Below, one piece after another: positions 9,484-20,452 of a DNA stretch of 64,000 nucleotides (its first letter is position 1; every line of letters starts with the position of its first letter). The position numbers and the translations under genes were made by a program. Source of the DNA: Sphingobacterium deserti (GTDB taxonomy: Bacteria > Bacteroidota > Bacteroidia > Sphingobacteriales > Sphingobacteriaceae); the NCBI RefSeq assembly GCF_000757725.1, contig NZ_JJMU01000061.1, positions 62,001 to 126,000 on the forward strand, given 5' to 3'. The notes beneath the pieces were generated by a model. It was not told where the DNA came from. It saw nothing but the letters and a program-made list of their open reading frames with translations, and made no database searches.

Positions 9484-9521
9484 AAAAAAGGGGATGCATT
9501 TTAAATGGCATCCCCTTTTGT
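9484..9521. terminator. Bidirectional terminator between mnmA and gapA
   Basis: Perfect stem AAAAGGGGATGC/GCATCCCCTTTT around a 10-nt AT loop, with A-rich and T-rich flanks on the two sides. It serves both convergent genes. Confidence 0.85.
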
Positions 9522-9539
9522 AGGAGTTATCGTCGCCGA

Positions 9540-11388
<1,849 letters not shown>

Positions 11389-11396
11389 ATCCTTTA

Positions 11397-12392
11397 TTAA
11401 ATTGCCATAATCTTTGCAATCTCGACGAGGTCTTCATTTAGCTTCAGCTCTTTCTTGCTCAATGCTTCTTCCAAAGGTGTCGTCACGATCTCCGAACCAC
11501 GGATGCCCACAGTTGCTCTCGAATTCCCTTTCAATAGTTCATTGACAGCGTAATATCCCATACGCGTGGCCAAAACACGGTCTGCGCTACTCGGGGATCC
11601 GCCTCGTTGCAAATGCCCTAAGATACTAACTTTTGTGTCAAAATTATCAAATTTTTCTTTGACACGTTTTGCCACGTCGGTCGCGCCGCCGTTTTTATCT
11701 CCTTCGGCAACGATGACGATCATCGATGATTTGTTGCTGTCCGCACCTTGAGATAGCATGTCTATCAACTCTTCAATGGCGGTATCTTTTTCAGGGAGCA
11801 AAATCGCTTCCGCACCCCCAGCGATCCCCGCATTCAACGCGATACAGCCCGAATCACGGCCCATCACCTCTACAAAGAAGAGACGGTTGTGGGACGCTGC
11901 CGTATCTCGAATCTTATCTATGGCTTCAATGACGGTATTGTTTGCGGTGTCATAACCAATCGTCAAGTCGGTGCCATTTAAATCGTTGTCGATAGTGCCG
12001 GGAATACACATCATGGGGATATCGTATTCTCTGGAGAAAATCTCTGCACCTGTAAAAGTACCATCCCCTCCAATAGCTACTAATGCATCAATACCTGCGG
12101 CCTTGACATTTTCATACGCTTTCGCGCGTCCCTCCACGGTTTTAAACTCCATGCAGCGGGCTGTCTTTAAGATGGTACCCCCCTGTTGTATAATAGAGCT
12201 GACCGAAGGGCTATCCATGTCAAACATGCTGTTATCAATCATGCCTTGATAACCGTGGTAGATGCCTGTCACTTTTTTTCCTTTGTATATGGCGGTTCTT
12301 ACTGCGGCGCGAATTGCCGCGTTCATGCCAGGCGAATCTCCACCTGAAGTAAAAACACCTATTCTTGTTATTTCTCTCACGCGATTAATCAT
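11397..12392 (-). CDS. pfkA: ATP-dependent 6-phosphofructokinase
   Basis: Phosphorylates fructose-6-phosphate to fructose-1,6-bisphosphate, the committed glycolytic step. The 331 residues have the ATP-binding TSGGDSPGMNAAIRA near residue 16, GGDGTFTGA (about 111), the catalytic TIDNDLNGTD segment, MGRDSGCIALNAGIAGGAE for substrate binding, and LGHLQRGGSPSSADRVLATRMG. GGDGT rather than GGDDT at the phosphate loop is typical of ATP-dependent, not PPi-dependent, enzymes. First gene of the pfkA-kinase-gapA operon. Its upstream region carries an inverted repeat, TAGTGT/ACACTA, that adjoins the probable -7 element and faces a divergent Nudix-like regulator. Confidence 0.97.
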   Translation of the reverse strand: MINRVREITRIGVFTSGGDSPGMNAAIRAAVRTAIYKGKKVTGIYHGYQGMIDNSMFDMDSPSVSSIIQQGGTILKTARCMEFKTVEGRAKAYENVKAAGIDALVAIGGDGTFTGAEIFSREYDIPMMCIPGTIDNDLNGTDLTIGYDTANNTVIEAIDKIRDTAASHNRLFFVEVMGRDSGCIALNAGIAGGAEAILLPEKDTAIEELIDMLSQGADSNKSSMIVIVAEGDKNGGATDVAKRVKEKFDNFDTKVSILGHLQRGGSPSSADRVLATRMGYYAVNELLKGNSRATVGIRGSEIVTTPLEEALSKKELKLNEDLVEIAKIMAI

Positions 12393-12402
12393 TTTAGGTA
12401 TT

Positions 12403-12430
12403 ACGAATATAGTGTGTATTTTTTACACTA
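12403..12430 (-). promoter_or_regulatory. pfkA promoter region with TAGTGT/ACACTA operator
   Basis: Inverted repeat TAGTGT (12410-12415) and ACACTA (12425-12430) with a 9-nt A/T spacer. Read on the minus strand it runs directly into TATATTCG (about 12410-12403), a 7 of 8 match to the -7 consensus TAnnTTTG, so a bound repressor would block transcription of pfkA. A related perfect repeat occurs at 34403-34421. The divergent gene at 12537 encodes a candidate cognate regulator. Confidence 0.55.
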
Positions 12431-12536
12431 TTAAATTTTTTTTGCTTTTTTTGGATTATTGTGATATAATTGGGGAGGATTGGCAACGCTTTTGACAATT
12501 TGGTTATGAAAGAACGCACTTAAATTTGAGATTATT

Positions 12537-13199
12537 TTGCAGACTCATTTTACGATAGACTGTGTCATCTACAGTTTTAACGAAGGAAAGTTACAGGTAT
12601 TGCTGACGGAGAGAAACGAATATCCTTACAAAGACTGGTGGGCATTGCCCGGATTTTTCGTGGATAAGAGCGAAGAAATGGAAGGCGCGGTCAAACGTAT
12701 ACTCTATGAGCACACAGGGCTGAAAGATATTTTTATGGAACAACTCGGCGCTTTTGCAGGAGTAAAACGCCATCCCCAAGGTCGGATTTTGACCGTTGCG
12801 TTTTCTACTATTGTAAAGTACGAAGACGTGAAATCAAAAATTAAACCTACAACATCCTATATGCGACAAGCACGTTGGTTTCCTATTGACGCTCTACCAG
12901 AGTTGGCGTTTGACCACAACCAGATCATTCAACAAAGCTTGCAAAAATTAAAATATACCATAAACTATTCCACCGCGGTTTATGAGTTTCTACCCGAAAA
13001 ATTCACATTAACCCAACTCCAGCAGGTTTACGAAGCAATACTGGGGAAAGAGCTTGATAAACGCAATTTTCGAAAGAAAATAGCCAACGATGGATTTTTA
13101 AAAGAGTTGCAAGAGGTGCAGAAAGGAGTTTCTTATCGTGCCGCAAGACTCTATAAATTTGACAAACGCAAATTTCAAAAGCACATCGGCGTAGCGTAA
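12537..13199 (+). CDS. Nudix-domain winged-helix regulator (NrtR-like)
   Basis: The 220 residues combine an N-terminal Nudix fold (FTIDCVIYSF, WWALPGFFVDK) with a C-terminal winged-helix segment (about 150-215: FTLTQLQQVYEAILGKELDKRNFRKKI), the NrtR-type architecture. The Nudix box, residues 39-62, reads GFFVDKSEEMEGAVKRIL then YEHTGL. The usual RE and EE metal-binding pairs are replaced by RI and EH, so hydrolase activity is probably lost and the domain may be a ligand sensor. Related Bacteroidota proteins regulate sugar use (for example AraR of Bacteroides thetaiotaomicron). Its position opposite pfkA and next to an inverted repeat suggests control of the glycolytic operon. No ATG is in frame; TTG at 12537 is the best start. 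Confidence 0.8.
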   Translation: MQTHFTIDCVIYSFNEGKLQVLLTERNEYPYKDWWALPGFFVDKSEEMEGAVKRILYEHTGLKDIFMEQLGAFAGVKRHPQGRILTVAFSTIVKYEDVKSKIKPTTSYMRQARWFPIDALPELAFDHNQIIQQSLQKLKYTINYSTAVYEFLPEKFTLTQLQQVYEAILGKELDKRNFRKKIANDGFLKELQEVQKGVSYRAARLYKFDKRKFQKHIGVA

Positions 13200-13264
13200 A
13201 ACCGACTTAATCGTCATCCATTTGTTAATTTACTATTAAATTTCAATTCTTAAGCGGTTGATCC

Positions 13265-13295
13265 TTTGACAGTATTTGACTTTTTTATATTTTTG
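13265..13295 (+). promoter_or_regulatory. Promoter of the efflux operon regulator
   Basis: TTTG (13265-13268), 19-nt spacer, TATTTTTG (13288-13295), an exact consensus match. The predicted start near 13302 lies downstream of the first in-frame alternative start at 13266, which fixes the translation start at 13335. Confidence 0.75.
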
Positions 13296-13334
13296 AACGT
13301 TTTTAGAAAAAAGTCAGAAAGTATAAAAGTAAAA

Positions 13335-13940
13335 ATGGATAACAAAAAGGAACAGATCATTCAGTCAGCTTTAAAAAGATTTGCACATTATGGTTATAAC
13401 AAGACGACCATGAGTGAGGTTGCTTTAGACATGAATATCACCAAAGCTAATCTATACTATTACTATTCCGATAAGACCGCACTGATTAAAGACGTGATGG
13501 TTTATATTTTCACGGACATGCTTAAAAACGAGTACGCTATTATCGATAGCTACCGTGCAAATTTGCTGGACGTGTTAAATCTACTTCTGGAAACCCGGGC
13601 TAATTACCTGCGTGATTATTATGTGTTGTATATCAGCGAAAACCACGAGTGGATTAAAGGGCAGGGGGTGAGTACGGTTTTGGAAGCGATGCACGAGAAG
13701 CATATAGAAATGATGACGGTATTATTTACCAAAGCGATAGATCAGGGAGAGGTGGTTTTGAACGATGTGAAGCAGGATGCAGCTTGCTACATCGAATTGA
13801 TAAAAGGTCTTAGCTTGATTCGTAGCGTAACGGACGTATTATCGGGAATGCCAAATGTCGAACATGTTGATGAGATTTTGGACACCCAAAAACGTGCTAC
13901 CGCTTTTATCTTTGAAAATAAATTAATCAGCAAAAACTAA
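13335..13940 (+). CDS. TetR-family transcriptional regulator
   Basis: Ligand-responsive DNA-binding repressor, predicted to control the adjacent RND efflux genes. From ATG 13335 the product is about 201 residues. The N-terminal HTH is clear: KEQIIQSALKRFAHYGYNKTTMSEVALDMNITKANLYYYYSDKTALIKDV, with the typical YYYYSDK of TetR proteins. The C-terminal helical ligand domain is variable as usual. It precedes tolC-like, adaptor and RND genes on the same strand with 23 nt to the next gene, so it is the first gene of the operon and probably autoregulates it. The inducing compound cannot be read from the sequence. Confidence 0.92.
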   Translation: MDNKKEQIIQSALKRFAHYGYNKTTMSEVALDMNITKANLYYYYSDKTALIKDVMVYIFTDMLKNEYAIIDSYRANLLDVLNLLLETRANYLRDYYVLYISENHEWIKGQGVSTVLEAMHEKHIEMMTVLFTKAIDQGEVVLNDVKQDAACYIELIKGLSLIRSVTDVLSGMPNVEHVDEILDTQKRATAFIFENKLISKN

Positions 13941-13963
13941 TATACAGATAATCCTTCTTAAAA

Positions 13964-15307
13964 ATGAAATTTAAATTTTTGAGTGTTATAACCGCTAGTC
14001 TGCTCTTTTCATGGGGACAGACCTATGCGCAGGAAATTTTGACACTGCAGCAAGCTGTAAAATTCGCTTTGGATAATAAAAAAGAAGCTAAAAATTCAAA
14101 GCTTGATTTGGAGAATGCGCAGTATCAAATCGACGAAGTGCGTTCTGGCGCATTGCCTCAGGTAACGGGCGTCGGTAGCTTGACCTACAACCCCTTAATC
14201 CAGCAGAACGTGATCGTCATGGAGGATCCCGCTACAGGGCAATCTGTTTCTACTGTGATTCAGTTTGGACAACCTTGGCAGGCAAATTCGAATCTACAGG
14301 TTACGCAGCAGATCTTTAATCAAGCTCTTTTTACAGGATTGAAAGCCGCCAGAACAACGCGTGAATTTTATCAAGTGAATAAAGAATTAACAGACGAGCA
14401 GCTGATTGAGAAGGTAGCTAATGCTTACTATCAAGTCTTCCAATCGCAATTGCAAGTGGCGACGGTGGAAAGCAATTTAGGAAATACCGAGAAAAACCAG
14501 CGTGTTATCCAAGGCTTGGTAGACGCAGGTTTAGCGAAAAAAATTGATTTGGATCGTACCACAGTTCAGGTCAACAATCTCAAAGCCCAATTACAGCAGG
14601 CGAAAAATACAATGGAAATTCAGGAGAATGCATTGAAATTTGCGATGGGAATGGAAATTACCAATCAAATTGATTTACCAGACGAAACGTTTGCTATTGA
14701 CGCGCAAGCATTGGAAAATTTACCGATCGATCTGGATAACCGCACAGAGATCCGCGTATTGGAAAAGCAAACGGAATTGTTGGAGCTGGATAAAAAGGCA
14801 AAAATTGCGGACTACTATCCTACATTATCTTTTTCCGGAAATCTAGGTTATATGTCTTTCGCTCAACGATTCCCTATTTTCAATGGCAACGCGACGAAGA
14901 CAGCCTATTCGGCACTCGGACTCAATTTGTCAATTCCAATATTTAATGGGGGAAAAACAAAATCGCAAGTCAGTCAGAAAAATATCGAGATTTTACGTGC
15001 TAAAGTAGAGCTGGAAGATACCAAACTGGCATTGACTATGGCTAGCGAAAATGCGAGAACACAGGTTAAAAATAGCTTAATCACGATCAATTCCAACGAA
15101 GGGAATGTGAAGCTGGCCAAAGAAGTGCTAGACAATACGGAAAATAACTATAAGAATGGATTAGCGACATTAACGGAGCTCCTCGATGCTGAAAATGCTT
15201 ACGCCGATGCGCAAAACAACTTAAACAACTCGCTACTAGATTATAAAGTGGCAGAGGTTCAGTTGATCAAATCCAAAGGAAATTTAAAAACATTAGTAAA
15301 CGAATAA
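13964..15307 (+). CDS. TolC-family outer membrane efflux protein
   Basis: Outer-membrane channel of a tripartite RND pump. The 447 residues start with a signal peptide (cleavage about YAQ-EIL near residue 23), followed by LTLQQAVKFALDNKKEAKNSKLDLENA, the standard first helix of TolC-like (OEP) proteins. Two internally homologous halves are visible (LEKQTELLELDKKAKIADYYPTLSFSGNLGY starts the second), rich in coiled-coil heptads, and YKNGLATLTELLDAENAYADAQNNL marks the C-terminal repeat. It is encoded immediately before the adaptor and pump genes, an order common in Bacteroidota RND operons. Confidence 0.94.
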   Translation: MKFKFLSVITASLLFSWGQTYAQEILTLQQAVKFALDNKKEAKNSKLDLENAQYQIDEVRSGALPQVTGVGSLTYNPLIQQNVIVMEDPATGQSVSTVIQFGQPWQANSNLQVTQQIFNQALFTGLKAARTTREFYQVNKELTDEQLIEKVANAYYQVFQSQLQVATVESNLGNTEKNQRVIQGLVDAGLAKKIDLDRTTVQVNNLKAQLQQAKNTMEIQENALKFAMGMEITNQIDLPDETFAIDAQALENLPIDLDNRTEIRVLEKQTELLELDKKAKIADYYPTLSFSGNLGYMSFAQRFPIFNGNATKTAYSALGLNLSIPIFNGGKTKSQVSQKNIEILRAKVELEDTKLALTMASENARTQVKNSLITINSNEGNVKLAKEVLDNTENNYKNGLATLTELLDAENAYADAQNNLNNSLLDYKVAEVQLIKSKGNLKTLVNE

Positions 15308-15400
15308 CTAACTTACCTTTGAAGTATCCACGATTGCAAAGCAGGTACGCTTAAATTTTGGATGTTAGATAAGGACCATAAAAAGACAAATTATACAGAT

Positions 15401-16459
15401 ATGAAACGTACAATAATTACGATAATCGTCGTAGCTGCTGCTCTAGCAGGGATCATGTTGTTATTGAATAAGAATAAAGCGAAGAACGAAGCGCAAACCG
15501 CCGTCGTAGCACAAAAGAATGCGGCCGTTGCTGTGCGCGCAGATGTGGCGGATATTCGTGAAGTTAATACGCAATATATTACCAATGGTTCTTTTTCGCC
15601 AAAGCAGGAGGTTATTCTTTCCTCAGAAGCAGCAGGCCGCGTCATAAGAGTTTTGGTAGATGAGGGCGACGCTGTACGTCCGGGGCAAACCTTGGCTATC
15701 GTCGATGGGGATAAGCAAAATGTTGATTTAGCGAATACACAAGCAAATTACGAGAATGCGAAGGCAGACCTCGCGCGTTACGAAAACGCGTTTAAAACAG
15801 GTGGCGTTACACAGCAACAGGTAGATCAAGCAAAGTTAAAGGTTGAAAACGCAAAGAATAGCTTGCAATCTTCCAGATTGTCTGCTTCCGATGCTAATAT
15901 CTCGGCTTCGTTCGCCGGTGTGGTTAATGCACGCCATATTGAGCCGGGTACATACGTTTCTCCGGGTACACAGATGTTTGAAATTGTTAATGTGTCCACA
16001 TTGAAGTTGTTGGTCAATGTTGATGAAAAAAATATTGGACAGGTAAAGGTAGGGCAGTCGATTAAGGTGGAATCTACCGTATTGCCTGACCAAACTTTTA
16101 ATGGCGTGGTTAAGTTTATCGCACCTAAAGCGGACGCTAGTCTGAATTTTCCAGTGGAACTGGAAATCAGAAACAATGCGTCTAACGATCTTAAAGCAGG
16201 TATGTATGGCACAGCGTATTTTGGTAGTGACGCCAAATCTAATGTGCTTACGGTTCCCCGCAGTGCATTTGTTGGAAGTGTGAGCTCCAATCAAATATTT
16301 GTAGTTAAAGACGGTAAAGCTACCCTAACCAAGGTGGTGTCTGGAAGAAGTTTTGGTGACTATATCGAGATTGTATCAGGCATAGAGCAAGGTGCACAAG
16401 TTGTCACTTCTGGACAAATCAATCTCTTGGACGGAGCCGCCATTGAAATCATTAAGTAA
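15401..16459 (+). CDS. RND efflux periplasmic adaptor (MFP/HlyD family)
   Basis: Membrane fusion protein linking the RND pump to the TolC-like channel. ATG 15401 is preferred over 15362 because MKRTIITIIVVAAALAGIMLLL gives a proper signal-anchor. About 352 residues: a lipoyl half-motif (SSEAAGRVIRVLVDEGDAVRPGQTLAIVD), a short coiled-coil hairpin (ANYENAKADLARYENAFKTGGVTQQQVDQAKLKVENAKNSL shortened in AcrA-like fashion), the second lipoyl half (ISASFAGVVNARHIEPGTYVSPG), a beta barrel and a membrane-proximal domain ending LLDGAAIEIIK. It is 17 nt before the pump gene. Confidence 0.94.
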   Translation: MKRTIITIIVVAAALAGIMLLLNKNKAKNEAQTAVVAQKNAAVAVRADVADIREVNTQYITNGSFSPKQEVILSSEAAGRVIRVLVDEGDAVRPGQTLAIVDGDKQNVDLANTQANYENAKADLARYENAFKTGGVTQQQVDQAKLKVENAKNSLQSSRLSASDANISASFAGVVNARHIEPGTYVSPGTQMFEIVNVSTLKLLVNVDEKNIGQVKVGQSIKVESTVLPDQTFNGVVKFIAPKADASLNFPVELEIRNNASNDLKAGMYGTAYFGSDAKSNVLTVPRSAFVGSVSSNQIFVVKDGKATLTKVVSGRSFGDYIEIVSGIEQGAQVVTSGQINLLDGAAIEIIK

Positions 16460-16476
16460 TTAGCGAAATCTATTCA

Positions 16477-19400
16477 ATGAAAATATCAGAAATATCCATA
16501 AAAAGGCCAAGTATAATTATAGTACTCTTTATTATACTTACGCTTGGTGGTATCTTCTCTTATTCCCAGATGGGATACGAGCTAGTGCCGAAATTTGAGG
16601 TTAACGTAATCAACGTTCAGACGGTTTATCCAGGAGCCTCGCCTTCTGAGGTGGAAACATCAGTGACGAAGGTTATTGAGGATGCCGTGGCGAGTTTGGA
16701 AAACGTCAAGAAAATAGAGGCAAAATCGATGGAGTCTGTATCCATGGTTATGATTCAGCTGAACACGGGAGCCGACGTAAACTTTTTGCTCACGGATGCA
16801 CAGCGGAAGATCAACGCCGTAATCAATGAGCTTCCTGATGATGCCGAGACACCTGCGTTATCGAAGTTTTCGATTGATGACGTGCCGATCATGAACCTAT
16901 CGGTGACTTCTAAATTGACTGAAAAGGAACTTTACGATCTTTTGGATCAGAAAATACAGCCGGTCTTTGCCCGTATCAACGGTGTCGCAAAGGTTGACAT
17001 GGTTGGTGGTGAGGAGCGTGAAATACAAGTAAGCGTCAATCCTGGCAAGCTGGAGGGCTACGGCCTGTCCATCATGCAGGTGCAGCAAGCTATTGCTGCT
17101 GCTAACTTGGATTTTCCTACAGGAAATGTGAAGACGCGCGACAACCAAACCACCTTACGTTTATCCGGTAAATTTACATCGCTTGATGAATTGCGCGAAC
17201 TGCCGATCACAACGCCCCGCGGCGTTATGATTCGCTTGAGCGACGTGGCTGACGTACAGGACGGTATCAAGGACATTGAGAAAATAGCACGTATTGATCG
17301 CCAAAATACGATCATGCTGCAAGTGTTTAAACAGTCAGATGCAAACGCCGTGGCGGTTTCGGAGCTTGTTCAGGAGATGATCGGGACCGTTGAACAGGAT
17401 TTTTCGGATCAAGGGGTAAAAGTAGGGCTTGCAAACGATACGACGGAATACACCTTGACTGCTGCGGACAACGTGGTGCACGATTTAATGATCGCCATTG
17501 CATTGGTCGCATTTATCATGTTGTTTTTCTTACACAGCTTGCGCGATGCATTTATAGCTGTTGTAGCGATACCTTTGTCGCTTATCGCAACATTCATCTT
17601 CTTGAATGCGTTGGGGTACACGCTTAACTTGATGTCGCTTTTGGGCTTATCGCTTGTGGTTGGTATTCTTGTGGATGATGCAATCGTAGTTATCGAGAAT
17701 ATACACCGCCACATGCAAATGGGCAAAAACAAAGTGCGCGCAGCATACGATGGTGCGAAAGAAATTGGGTTTACGGTATCTGCTATTACCTTGGTAATTG
17801 TGGTCGTGTTCTTACCTATTGCGATGTCTTCCGGGCTGGTATCTGATATCTTACGTCAATTCTGTGTGACGGTGATGGTATCGACACTGTTATCGTTATT
17901 AGTGTCGTTTACCGTTGTGCCTTGGTTGTACTCCCGTATGGGACAATTAACGCATTTGGATAATAAAACGTTATTCGGACGTATCTTGACCGGGTTTGAA
18001 GCCGGGTTAACCAAGTTGACGCATTGGATTTCTGACATTTTGGAATGGGCGTTAAAAAGTCGCTTGAATAAAGTGTTGACCTTATTGCTTTCCGTTGTAT
18101 TGTTGGTTGCTTCCTTCAGTTTGGTTGGGATGGGCTATATCGGGTCGGATTTCTTCCCGGGCAATGATAAAGGCGAGTTCTATCTGCAAATAGAGATGAA
18201 CAAAGATGCTTCGTTGGAGCAAACCAACTTTATGACGCAAAAGGCAGAAAATTACCTCTCGCAGAAACCAGAGATTGAGCGTATGATTACGACAGTAGGG
18301 CAAGCGTCTGACGGTACGATGAGTACATCTGGAACGAAATATAAAGCTGAAATACACCTTATTATGAAAGATGGGTTTAATAAAGAACATCCAACCAAGG
18401 TATATTCCGCTGAACTGCGTCGGGAAATGGAAAATGTGCTTGTGGGCGCAAAGGTGAAAACAGTAAACATGGGTATTATGGGTGCAGAGCAAGCGCCGCT
18501 AATGCTGACTTTGATTGCTTCATCACAGGCTGATGCCTTGGATGCTGCTCGCAAATATGAAGCTATCTTACGCAATATCCCAGGTGCATCCGAAGTGAAG
18601 TTAACATCGGAAGACGGTAATCCTGAAATTAGCGTGAAGGTAGATCGGGACAAAATGAACTCTCTTGGCCTTGATGTTTCCACCGTTGGTATGACTATGC
18701 AGACAGCCTTCTCTGGAAATGATGATACGAAATTTCGCTCAGGTGATACAGAGTATGACATCAATATCCGATTTGATGAGATTGGTCGTGGTAACATCAG
18801 CGATGTACAAAACCTGAAATTCATCAACAAAGATGGACAGGCAATGCGTTTAGAGCAGTTTGCCGATGTATCTTACACCTCAGGTCCAAGTTTATTGGAA
18901 CGCCGCGACAAATCACCTTCGGTATCCGTTCAGGCGCAGGTCGTCGGTCGTCCTTTAGGATCCGTCGCAGCAGACTGGCAAGCTGAGTTTGAAAAAGTGC
19001 AGTTGAAACCTGGCGTATCGTACAAGTGGGGCGGTAACATGGAGAATCAGGAAGAAGGTTTTGGTACCTTGGGTATCGCTTTATTGGCCTCTATTCTATT
19101 GGTTTACTTGGTAATGGTAGCGTTATACGATAGTTTTGCCACCCCATTTGTCGTGTTATTCTCTATCCCGTTATCGTTTATCGGTGCGCTTTTAGCCTTG
19201 GCCTTGACAAATCAGACCTTGAATATCTTTACGATCCTCGGTATCATTATGCTTATCGGGCTGGTAGCGAAGAATGCGATTATGTTAGTTGACTTTGCAA
19301 ACCACAAGAAGGATGCTGGTGCGACGACTTATGATGCGTTGATTGCAGCAAACCATGTGCGTTTCCGTCCGATTTTGATGACTACGATAGCCATGGTTAT

Positions 19401-19662
19401 CGGTATGGTGCCTATTGCGTTGGCAACAGGTGATGGAGCTGATATGAACCGCGGTATAGCAATCGTTATTATTGGGGGTTTACTATCGTCACTATTCCTG
19501 ACCTTAGTTGTCGTGCCTGTTGTGTATTCAATTTTTGATGGTCTAGGGCGTAGATTCGGTAAAAAAGAAAAAACACCATACGCCGAGCTGATAACAGCTG
19601 AATATGAACAAAGTGAAGACTATGTGGATGAGATGGAGGTTCAGCACGAACCCGTATCTTAA
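16477..19662 (+). CDS. RND efflux transporter, HAE1/AcrB family
   Basis: Proton-driven inner-membrane exporter; the substrate is unknown. The 1061 residues have the RND layout: TM1 (SIIIVLFIILTLGGIFSY), a large periplasmic porter domain, TM2-6 (about 330-490), TM7, a second porter domain and TM8-12. The proton-relay aspartate pair is present in GILVDDAIVVIENIHRHM of TM4, and the second-half counterpart GLVAKNAIMLVDFANHKKD is in TM10. VYPGASPSEVETSVTKVIED matches the conserved start of the first porter loop. This is the last gene of the tetR-tolC-MFP-RND operon, closed by a strong terminator. Confidence 0.96.
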   Translation: MKISEISIKRPSIIIVLFIILTLGGIFSYSQMGYELVPKFEVNVINVQTVYPGASPSEVETSVTKVIEDAVASLENVKKIEAKSMESVSMVMIQLNTGADVNFLLTDAQRKINAVINELPDDAETPALSKFSIDDVPIMNLSVTSKLTEKELYDLLDQKIQPVFARINGVAKVDMVGGEEREIQVSVNPGKLEGYGLSIMQVQQAIAAANLDFPTGNVKTRDNQTTLRLSGKFTSLDELRELPITTPRGVMIRLSDVADVQDGIKDIEKIARIDRQNTIMLQVFKQSDANAVAVSELVQEMIGTVEQDFSDQGVKVGLANDTTEYTLTAADNVVHDLMIAIALVAFIMLFFLHSLRDAFIAVVAIPLSLIATFIFLNALGYTLNLMSLLGLSLVVGILVDDAIVVIENIHRHMQMGKNKVRAAYDGAKEIGFTVSAITLVIVVVFLPIAMSSGLVSDILRQFCVTVMVSTLLSLLVSFTVVPWLYSRMGQLTHLDNKTLFGRILTGFEAGLTKLTHWISDILEWALKSRLNKVLTLLLSVVLLVASFSLVGMGYIGSDFFPGNDKGEFYLQIEMNKDASLEQTNFMTQKAENYLSQKPEIERMITTVGQASDGTMSTSGTKYKAEIHLIMKDGFNKEHPTKVYSAELRREMENVLVGAKVKTVNMGIMGAEQAPLMLTLIASSQADALDAARKYEAILRNIPGASEVKLTSEDGNPEISVKVDRDKMNSLGLDVSTVGMTMQTAFSGNDDTKFRSGDTEYDINIRFDEIGRGNISDVQNLKFINKDGQAMRLEQFADVSYTSGPSLLERRDKSPSVSVQAQVVGRPLGSVAADWQAEFEKVQLKPGVSYKWGGNMENQEEGFGTLGIALLASILLVYLVMVALYDSFATPFVVLFSIPLSFIGALLALALTNQTLNIFTILGIIMLIGLVAKNAIMLVDFANHKKDAGATTYDALIAANHVRFRPILMTTIAMVIGMVPIALATGDGADMNRGIAIVIIGGLLSSLFLTLVVVPVVYSIFDGLGRRFGKKEKTPYAELITAEYEQSEDYVDEMEVQHEPVS

Positions 19663-19687
19663 ATACATTTTAGACAATCTAGTAAGG

Positions 19688-19719
19688 CGAGCGATGTTTC
19701 TACATCGCTCGTTTTTTTT
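19688..19719 (+). terminator. Terminator of the RND efflux operon
   Basis: Perfect 10-bp stem CGAGCGATGT/ACATCGCTCG with a TTCT loop followed by eight T, 25 nt after the pump stop codon. Confidence 0.92.
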
Positions 19720-19842
19720 ATTCGAAGAGGCTGATGGATAGCACATGGCTTTTCGGATGTGTAAATCGGTAATACTTTCTCCAGATAAAAACCGAAACGT
19801 ATTTGGCCTGTTATTGTGTTGACGACTTTTATATTATTGCTT

Positions 19843-20433
19843 ATGAAAAGTTTTAAATTTCTAAAGGGCACACCTGTGCTAACAGTAATGAGTTTACTTT
19901 TTCACGAAAACGGATCTGTTCATACGCACAGCGATCCGCAGACTTATTTTTTTGAAGACGATGGCGTCATTCCGAACAATACCTTGCCTTTACTCATTTA
20001 TCAAGATGCTTTCAGACAGCATGGGGAGGAAGGTGCAAGCTGGTTGGAAAAGTATTTCGAAAGTAACAACTGGCGTAATAGTTGGCGATCGGGGGTATAC
20101 CCATTTCAACACTACCATAGCAATGTGCATGAGGTGCTCGGTTGCTATCAAGGGACAGCTTTGCTACACATGGGTGGGGATCGCGGTGAGAAGATAGCAG
20201 TTAAGGCTGGCGATATCTTGATTATACCTGCCGGTGTAGGGCATAAATGCTTAGAGCATAGTGCAGATTTTAGGGTTGTGGGCGCTTATCCAAACGGAGA
20301 TAATCCCGATTTGATGAGAGGGGAGGCCGACGAACGACCTGCTGCCGACGAACGTATCGCTGGTGTGCATATTCCTCATAAAGATCCCCTGACTGGTGAG
20401 GAAAGTGGTTTAAAGACGCTTTGGACTATTTAA
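19843..20433 (+). CDS. Cupin-domain protein, YjlB type
   Basis: About 196 residues from ATG 19843. ATG 19888 is an alternative that would start closer to the conserved core. The core starts TYFFEDDGVIPNNTLPLLIYQDAF and has the cupin metal motif HYHSNVHEVLGCYQGTALLHMGG, with the His pair and Glu, and the second motif GDILIIPAGVGHKCL with the last His. This matches the YjlB family of small single-cupin proteins, whose substrate is not established. The C terminus (DPLTGEESGLKTLW) is also family-like. It stands alone between the efflux operon and the convergent peroxidase gene; TATTATTG near 19832 is a weak -7 candidate. Confidence 0.85.
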   Translation: MKSFKFLKGTPVLTVMSLLFHENGSVHTHSDPQTYFFEDDGVIPNNTLPLLIYQDAFRQHGEEGASWLEKYFESNNWRNSWRSGVYPFQHYHSNVHEVLGCYQGTALLHMGGDRGEKIAVKAGDILIIPAGVGHKCLEHSADFRVVGAYPNGDNPDLMRGEADERPAADERIAGVHIPHKDPLTGEESGLKTLWTI

Positions 20434-20452
20434 AACATTGAAGTAAATATCC

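Noticed and set aside
15826-16294. Long antisense ORFs inside the efflux adaptor gene
   Set aside because: Shadows of a well-supported gene; no start context or family similarity.
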